Positions 23,401-32,400 of a DNA stretch of 64,000 nt are shown piece by piece. The notes beneath the pieces were generated by a model that worked only from the letters and a program-made list of their open reading frames with translations, searched no databases and was not told the DNA's origin. Both the position numbers and the translations under genes were made by a program. The stretch's first letter is position 1, and each line of letters opens with the position of its first letter. The stretch covers positions 21,592-85,591 of the forward strand of contig JAXGGA010004680.1 of assembly GCA_038373865.1 (NCBI GenBank). The letters are read 5' to 3'. This DNA comes from Uloborus plumipes (lineage: Eukaryota > Arthropoda > Arachnida > Araneae > Uloboridae).

Positions 23401-26400
23401 AGAATGTTTTTCTCACTTTTAAATTTAGCTTTTATGGAAGCATTTAATATGTACAGGTACAACAGAAATAAAATAGAAGTAAAAAATTTCAATTTACTCA
23501 CCCTTCACCGGGTTCCACCAAAACATATGACAATTCACCCTCCCTGGCTTTGAAACGGATGCAGGTTTTCATGTGAAATTCGTTCATAGCATTCAAGATA
23601 ATCTCTTTATCACTTTCACCTATTAAAAATAACGAAACACCAATAAAAATCACAGTTAGAAGCATTCAGTAGTTTAAATTTCCATTATAGCTAAGCGTTC
23701 ATTGAAATCATGTAAGGTCATTTGTGGTAAATGAAAATATGGGGTAAATGGAATTTAACTAGACAAAATGTTCTTCAAAAGTTTTGAAATGGTTCCGATC
23801 AGAAAGACCCAGGAGGCTGCAAGTTACTACGTGTTCAGGTATGTCTACACAGCAAAAAATGAACTGTTGTGTTTACAGTATAATACTGGCAGCCGAGGTT
23901 CCAATTTGAAACTGTTAAAGGCACAGTAATAAACTGTAAAACTAGTGATTTTACAGTTTCGTAGTGTACAGTTAGAAATTTTACAGTTTATTGCCGTAAA
24001 ATTTAGCTGTATTACACTGTAAAAACAACAGTATAATACTGGTAGTTGAGGTTCTAGTTTAAATCTGCAAAACACATAGTAATAAACTGTAAAATTACCT
24101 GTTTTGCAGTTGATATTTGTAAAATTAGCAATTTTAGTTTAGTACTGTAAAAGTAGAAATTTTAGCTCTTTACTGTAAAATTAGCAGTTTTTACAGTTTA
24201 TTTCAATAAAATTAGCTGTATTATACTGTAAAAACAGCATTCATTTCTTACAGTGTATGCCTGCATGATAGTCGCCAGTAACACATGTGTAGCTTTGTTG
24301 CTCATTTACAGGGACATATTGAAGTGCGTATTTTGGCATCGTGGTTATGTAGTAAGAGCAGTTTTGATTTATAATTTTGTGCGTGGTTTAAAAATAGATT
24401 AATGTTTCGAAGCAATAAAACTTGCTTTGCATGATTGTTGTCCATATTGTGCGACTATATTCCTCCTGTGCTTCTGTTGCAAGCTAATCTTCGACATTGA
24501 CAGCGTTTATCTTTTTTTTTTCGGGTAATAGGGTAGGCAAATAGCGCTGAATTGAGCTGGGTTACTTTTTCAGTCCTTTTTAAAATTTTTCCAACTAAAA
24601 TTCTCTGCAATTACCCTTTCCTATTACCCGAAAAAGAGGTAAACATTGGCAACTTCAGAGGTCAACTTTTCAGAGGAGTACTATACCTTCGTCAATCTCG
24701 CGAGGTGGGAAATCACTGTTTCTATTTACTCCCTTTAGTCCCTGAGATAATTAGAAATGCGCTGGGGAAAGATAAATGCATCACAGAAATGTATGGAAGT
24801 TTATGAAGAATAATTAACAGTTCATAAATTGACTTAATGAAACAAACATATTTGCTCATCATTATGCATTCAAAGTTACAACTCAAACATTCATAAAAAG
24901 TAACCAACTTACTGTAACGATTTGACAAAACGTACGGAACAACTCCATCTTCCCAAAATGTTCCATCCCTGCTAAGTGCAGTTCTTCCGTGCAACTAAAG
25001 CAATAATTTCTTTGAGTGCATAGTACATATAAGCGAAATTATTTAACATTATAGAAACAAACAGACAAACGTGGGTTTCAATTTTGATTTGGCGTATACA
25101 AACTAGTATTTCCAATAATGGGCTTAATGTAGAAGAGAGAAAAGTTGTTAAGGATGACATAAAGGTTTATTTAATGAATCACAGAAGCTAACATTATGTA
25201 TTAGATACACGTGTTTCGTAGTTACAAGTAACCGAATTTTTAATGTAAAAAAATAAAAATGAAAAGCAGCAAATGGAAATTAAATAGTAGTCATGGGCTT
25301 CGTTGTGACTCAGTAGGAGTTGGTAGAATTATTTCAGTAGGAGTTGGTAGTTTCTGAAATAACCCAGCATGAGATCATTTAAAAATTAATTTTGATCGTT
25401 TAATGTTCTGAAATTCTGTAATGTTTCTGAAATTCTGTAATGTTCTTAATTCTGAAATTAATTTCTTTTAGTTCTATTACTTTAGAGAGGAAATTGTTTT
25501 ACTTCCCGTGTTGACTATTCCGACATATGTTAGGCAATAATTGAAGATTTGATCTAAAACTTGAAACGTGTTTTTAAATTCTAGCGGTCCCAAAACAACG
25601 TTTAATTAAATGTATAAATATTACATAAGTAAACTAGCTCTAATGCAGACGTTTGCATATGATTCTGTTCTACATAGCGTCGTATTTTTAGTCTCTATTT
25701 CTGGTTCATTAAATATTCAGTTGATGCTAAAGAAATGATTTAAAATCATATGTGAAATTGAATAATTATTTTCTCAAAACTTCCGAAATCTCCAATGCAC
25801 AATACGTTTTAAATAGAAATAAATAACACCCATATAATGCGTATGATTGAAAAATTCTTTTTCTTAAACTGAAAAGCCTCAAAACTTTGATGTCTTTTTA
25901 ATTGTACCCTATTTACTTGCTTTTAAGAAATACTAAAGGGCAAAACCTTTCATTGAAATTTTTCTCTTCATTAAGATAAGTTCAATGAAAAACACTTCTG
26001 CATCCCACGCTAAAAAAGTTTTATTTTAAGTAATTCGCTGTAAACATGTTAAAAATCCTAAAATTAGCCGTGCTACTTTACTTTTACTTTTCTTCACATT
26101 ACAGTTCACTCAATTATTTAGTTAGAAGTGTGACAAAAAAAATGAGGGGTGTCTTAATGGGATAAAAGACTTAATTTTTGCTTTTAGTTAAACAGAGGGC
26201 AACTAATTTAATTCTCAGTGTCCATTAGCTGCTCTTTTTACGAGATAGAATTACGATCGTTTTTAATGAAATAATGAAAAAAAAAATTGCCTCAGTTGAT
26301 TGCATGATCCTTGTTTTGATGTACTGAATTTCATCTGCTGAATGACGCTGACGAATTTCCCGCATTTCTGGAATTACTGCCCGGCTCAGTTCATCTGTAA

Positions 26401-29400
26401 AAAGGAAAAATAAAATTGAATTTTGGCACTTTAATTCAAATTACTCTTTTTGAAATCACGAATTGCGATATGTGTGTATATCGGCTCGTGTTTGTGTGTC
26501 TGTGTGTCTGTAGACGAGTGTGCGTAGGCGTGTGTTTGTGTAGACGAGTGTGCGTGTTTGCGTGTGTGGCAGGCGTATGGGTGTACGGGTGTAGGCAGGG
26601 TGTATGGTGTATGGGATGTAGGCAGGGTGTATTGTGTATGGGTGTAGGCAGGCATATGTGTGTATAGGAGCCTGTGGGTGTGTGTGTGTTAGTTGGCGGG
26701 CATGTCTGTGTGTGGGTAGACGTGTGTAATTCGCTTGTTGGCGTGTGTGTGCGTAGACATGTGTGCATGTGTTTTTTGGCGCGTGTGTATGCAGACGTGT
26801 GTATGTGCAGGGAGTTGTGTGTGTTAATTGGTGGGTACGTCTGTGTGTAGACGATGGACACAACCACCAGAAAAATGATAGAATTCTTAACCTTCTTATT
26901 CCGAAATTAAGCTTTAAATAGACTAAAGCCGTGTTTATCAACCGGAGGTATTTATTAAGGTCTTTGTGGTGTGAGAACATCTTTGTATGATACTGATAAA
27001 GAACATGGACAAAAATAATAAATGAAGAAAAAAAAACTTACAGGTTTGCAGTGTAAAAAAAATTGAGTAATTCAAATTACGTTATTTGCAATCACGAGCT
27101 GCGATAGGCGTGTGTGTTTGTAGGCGTGTGTGTGTAGGCGTGTGCGTGTAGGCAGGCATGTGTATGTGGCGGGCGTGTGAGCGTGTACAGGCGGGTCTGT
27201 CTGTTTGTAGGATATGGACATTACCACCAGTGAGTTGGAAAGGAGGAGAGGAAGCCGAGAGCAAAAAGCAGGAGGAGGGTTTGTACCATCTGAAGGAGCA
27301 CTTGAATCTTCGAGGAAATAGAGTGTCCGATATGAAAAGGAGCTACAAAGGCAATTACGGTCAAAAATAGGATTAAATAGCAATTCTTCATTGCTCAAGA
27401 CGTATTAAAAGTGTATCTTTTATTTATTAAAACAAACCATCATATAATATACAATGCACCACCAGCTTGTTTAGTTCATCCATGGACTGTAGTTTCGTGC
27501 TTATTATGCACTCATTAGCAAGGAATAGGAATAAAACGAGCTGGAGGCAAAAATCCTCTTAGCAAAGAGGATTAAATTGCAAAATTTTTGTTGGCTCTCT
27601 TTTCTCTAAAAGAGGATTTTTGCATCCAGCTCGTTTAATTCTACATGTATTCTTCGCTGATGAGTGCATAATAAGCACGAAACTGCAGTCCATGGATGGA
27701 CTAAACGAGCTAGTGGTGTACTGCATGTTTCTGCCTTAGCCCTGGCTTAGGGGCGGTTACTTACTGCTTTGCACTATATAATAGTTCCAGCCCTACTCTT
27801 TCATGAAAATAATTCATCTTTTACTTAAAATTTGTTTGAAATTAATGTTCATCCAATTTTAATTCTAGCACGACTTTTGTTTTTGTTCCCGCCATTTTCC
27901 TTCAAGTCATATAGAAAAACACATAATTATTAAGTATTCATTTTGCATTTATTGAAACAAACGGGTTTTAAATATTTTTGTGAGAAACGAAGTTAAAATT
28001 TGACTGGTAGTTATTATTTTTCATGCACCTTGCTGCAAACATAGTGATTTATGTTACTCCTTTCCACCGATATTACAGAGTTGAATTAGCGGTTGCCACC
28101 AGCTACAAGGATGCTGCATGAAAAAGAAAATATATTTTCAAACATCATCTGTTATTTGTCATTTAAGACTTCAAAGTGTACAAAGGGTATTGACATTAAC
28201 TGGTAAAATCTTTTCGATTAAAACGAGGGGGAAACGTTGAAGCGATAATTCATAGCTTATGTGAATTAATCATTTAGGATAAATAAACTCAAAAGATTAG
28301 CAAGTATGTGAAGTTGTTCCAGCTTTTTTAAAAAAGAATGTATCAGTAAACGTAACCAAATGTACTTGCTTTCGTATTAGAAAAAATTCCACTTACTTGA
28401 ATTAAGTTCATCCATTTCGTTTCCTATAACAATTATCACCTGAAAAGCAACAAAATAATCACTGATTTTAAACATTAAATTTATGTGGTTCAGCAGGTAT
28501 TTTTAATTTTCTCATTTAGAAAGAAAACTTAAACCTGCAATAGACTTAATCAGTGTTTCTCAACCGGCGGTGATTATAAAGGTAGTCAGTGGTAGGAGAA
28601 CTTCCTTGAATAGTGTAAAAAACTTGGACAAACTAATAAGTGAAAGAAAAGTTTCTTCAGGTTTTCAGTGTAACATGTTTAATATTTTTCTCAAAAAGTA
28701 TCAGTCAGTAAATATTTTCCTTAAAAGCATAAAAAATTTAAAGTTTATAGATTTCTGTATATCATGGATGTATTGCAAATTTCCATCTTTTATTCTCCTA
28801 TAAATCCTTCGGGTTAAATACACGAACTATACCTGGTGTAACAAGAGTTGGCATCTGCAAGAAACATTATTTTCCCACTCTCCACACTTTTCCCCTTGTG
28901 GTTGTCATAGTTGCAGCGCTGAGGACTTTTTCCACACTTTGCTCTTGCAACAATGGCTAAATTCAAACGATTAAAATTGCTTTGTGCCGAAGTTGTTTTT
29001 CAATCAACGTTAATAAAATACTTTTGAAGTATTTTTTAACGGTTACTCATGATGGCAGGTCTTGCTAAAACAAACTATTTAGCACTAGATTGGTTAGGAA
29101 ACGTTTAGAAATAACTGAGATATAAGGATATAAATGAAAGCGTAAACATAAAATAAATGAAATGCCTCAACAGCAGTGCATGAAAAAAGGAGTGGAGCCG
29201 TTTTCTTTCGTACGGTTTCCATGGAGACGAATTTCTAAACTTGATACGCCTATTTAAAAGTAACAGGGTATCTACAGGTAAAAATATATATAAAAAAAAT
29301 GACAATGCATGACAAAAGGAAAATTACTTTCAAGAGTTTCTCTAGCTGATATCTGCCCCTCAGAGTCAGACTAACGTAAGTCAAAAAAATGGGGATTTTT

Positions 29401-32400
29401 TGGTTATTATTGAAATGCATGTGCAATCTTATTCCGCATTAAAACATACGGACGTAATTCTAAAAAAAAAAAAAAAAAAAAACAGAATCATTCATAATTA
29501 TTTCCCAGTGTTAAAGGCTCACGAGTCCCAACCTTTGCTCGCACCAGACAAAGTAGGAATAGAGTGACTTACGTTAGTCTGGCTTTGAGGTGCAGATATT
29601 TCTTGGACTAATCCATGAAAAACGTTTCCTCCTTTCCCTCTACCAGAGCACTTTGTGCACCTTTGTTACTGAAAATGCACCCTCTTTTGTAAGATACCTT
29701 TTACAATTGTCATTTGTTGACGTGTTACAACTACTAAAGAAGGATTGGGTGCGATTGTCTCGGGCTGAACTTCTTTATGTGTAAATAAGACAACAGAATA
29801 AATATTTGCTGCAAAAAAGAGGAATTAGCATCCAGGCCCACCAGTGAGAATCGAATTTATGACCTTTAGTCGTGCTTGCACTTGACCTCTCTTCCATTGA
29901 TTCCGCATCGTTCTACAGTATCGTCTTCGATTTCCCCTATTTAGCGCGGCGGTCAGAATTGTAAAGACAACAGAAAATTGCACAGAAAAAAATGTTTTTG
30001 AAGTAATTTGGTGAAATATATGCCTAAAAACATTTTTTTATGCTAGAAATCATAGAACCCAAATCACTTCACTATAAAAATTTTAAACGTTTTGCCATAT
30101 TTAATTTAAGACTGTCATTGTAAAACTTACACACAATTTTGAAGATAACTTGCGTCTTGCGCCTTAAACACCCTAATAATAAAAATGTCGCACTTTTCTT
30201 TGTTTTTTCTTTTACCAATCTTGACGGCATGTGATTTGAAAAATGTTCTTTGAAGTTTTATCCTGGCTTTTTCAATGGAGGAAATGAGCTCTTGCTTTCT
30301 TCAATACTAACCGCCAATTTTTTATACTTTGTTTTACAGAACGCTTTACAAAGTTTCCAGTAAACTTAGATCGGGCTTTTTGATCGGCCAGTCAAGTAAT
30401 TTGACGAACTTAGCATCAAATCAGGAACAAAGTATGTAACTATGACCGATATTCAGTTATGTTTCAAAGAACCTAAAACACGGGATTGAGCCTTTTTTTT
30501 GTACCAGATGAAATTTGAAAATGTTAAGCTTTATTATCAATCCTTATTTATGTTGTTCTATGCATTACATGTTCGCATATTTTTGGGATAAAGTTAATCA
30601 AACGTCTCTTTCCACAGAAACGTTTTTTTCTTCATAAAAAATCCAGTGTCTGAAATATGTTGAGCCAAAAGAACTGAAATGTAATCATGCATAATTATCC
30701 CGATTAATTGTTTAGTTGAGAAAATTAAAAGTAAAATATACGCAACCATGATTTACATTATGTAAATTTAAATAGAACCAAGGGATCAGAATAAGTGGTC
30801 TCAAATAAAGCCCCTTAAATATTAAACCATGTTATAATCACAATTATGTATTCACCGGCATTCTAAAACAAATGTCTAAATGTCAAAAGATTTATACAGT
30901 GTCAATAAAAAAATACATAAAACTGCCCACGCTTAAGTAAATCATCGTCTCACTTCTAAAAATGTTGAGGTTTAAAATAATTAGCTGCTTGAATTTCTTT
31001 GGATGAGGATTTCATTAAATTGTTGAGATCTCAGCACTAATTTTTTAGCCTTATACTATACATACGACTTTTTTTCAAACCTTGTGTTGCTTTAAAATGT
31101 CCAAATTTTTTTAAACATTTTGTGAAAATGTGGCTTCTGTAAAACATATTTATGCGATTTTTTACTGCAACTTGCTTATTATATAAGTTCAAAACAGTCA
31201 TGTTATATTATATATTTTTTTGTTTTAATTTATCATTAGTGAAGTGCTTTGTGAAACTTTTATTGATTCATTATTTTTAAGTATTATAATGAAATTTATT
31301 ATTGTTTCAGGTGAATTTAAAAGAGGATAATAAAGTAAATATAGCAGGAGGACGGGAAAAAATAAATAAATAAAAATGAAAATAATGAGAAACTTTTTTA
31401 TCTTTTTGTTTCCTTTGTACACTGAAAATAACAAACAATCCGGACCTTTCCTGAGAACCAAATTTCAGCCAGTATCATGTCTGAAAAACAAAACAGAAAG
31501 GTTTGCCACTGAAAGTTAGAAACCTTCCTGAAAAATTCAGACACCTTCCCGAAGAATTCAGAAACCCACCCAATAAAAGCTAGCTACGTTATGGAAATTT
31601 ATTGGGAGCTTTTCAAACAGACTTAGGTTTTTGGTTACAGTTTAGAATCTTTTTGTCTTAACAAAAAGGCCCCAGGAGTAGTTTATCAAATATAGCCAAA
31701 GAAATGCAGCAATTGCAAGCAAATAACTTCACTCTTTTTTTGCTTTAAAATCTTGGACTTGCAATTCTGGGAACTTACTATTCTTGGAAACCTAAAGTTT
31801 TCAGAGATTGCATAATGCCCTTATTTGGGGCAAAATCAACCTGGACAGGCTGTAATCGAACTGAAGGGGAAACCTTTGAGAAAGACATTGGATGTACCTT
31901 CCAACTGGTAGCTAAAATTTTTTTCCCAACAGTGAGAAGTCTGCATTCACGCAACTTGTATTGGGTGAGGTATCTTTTTTGTAAAGAAACTTGATTTCAC
32001 AGGAAATGGGAAGAACCCTGCGAAATCCCGGAACGTTACCCAGAAATGGTCTGTAACGCTTATGGATAACTTCGGCCTTTGCAATAGAAATGGCTGCCTT
32101 TTATTTTAATTTCATTCAAACTGTCCGAATACAAATGAAAATCATCCTCTGTTACTGAAAGAATCAATTATATGCCTCATTTATGTATCACTGTTTTCTG
32201 TAGAAATTGCGTTGTAACCATATCTGCTTTGAATCAGCCTTCAGAATTTCAATAAACTTCCAAAATTCTACTCTTGTAAGCGATATATCTCTAAACTAAA
32301 ATAGAATCAGAAGTTCTTACTAGAACTAAAAGAGCCTATTTTCCTGCATACGAGCAATTTCCTAGCATAAGATTAATATTTTTTTCAATTTACTAATGTA

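Noticed and set aside
23846..24257. Regularly spaced short repeats that could suggest a CRISPR-like array
   Set aside because: Units vary in length and orientation, there are no unique spacers, and the block has inverted ends and two dispersed copies, so it is a MITE; the genome is also clearly eukaryotic.
26436..26980. Long Thr/His/Pro-rich minus-strand frames up to 174 codons
   Set aside because: Artefact of the GT/CA minisatellite, which lacks stops in several frames at once.
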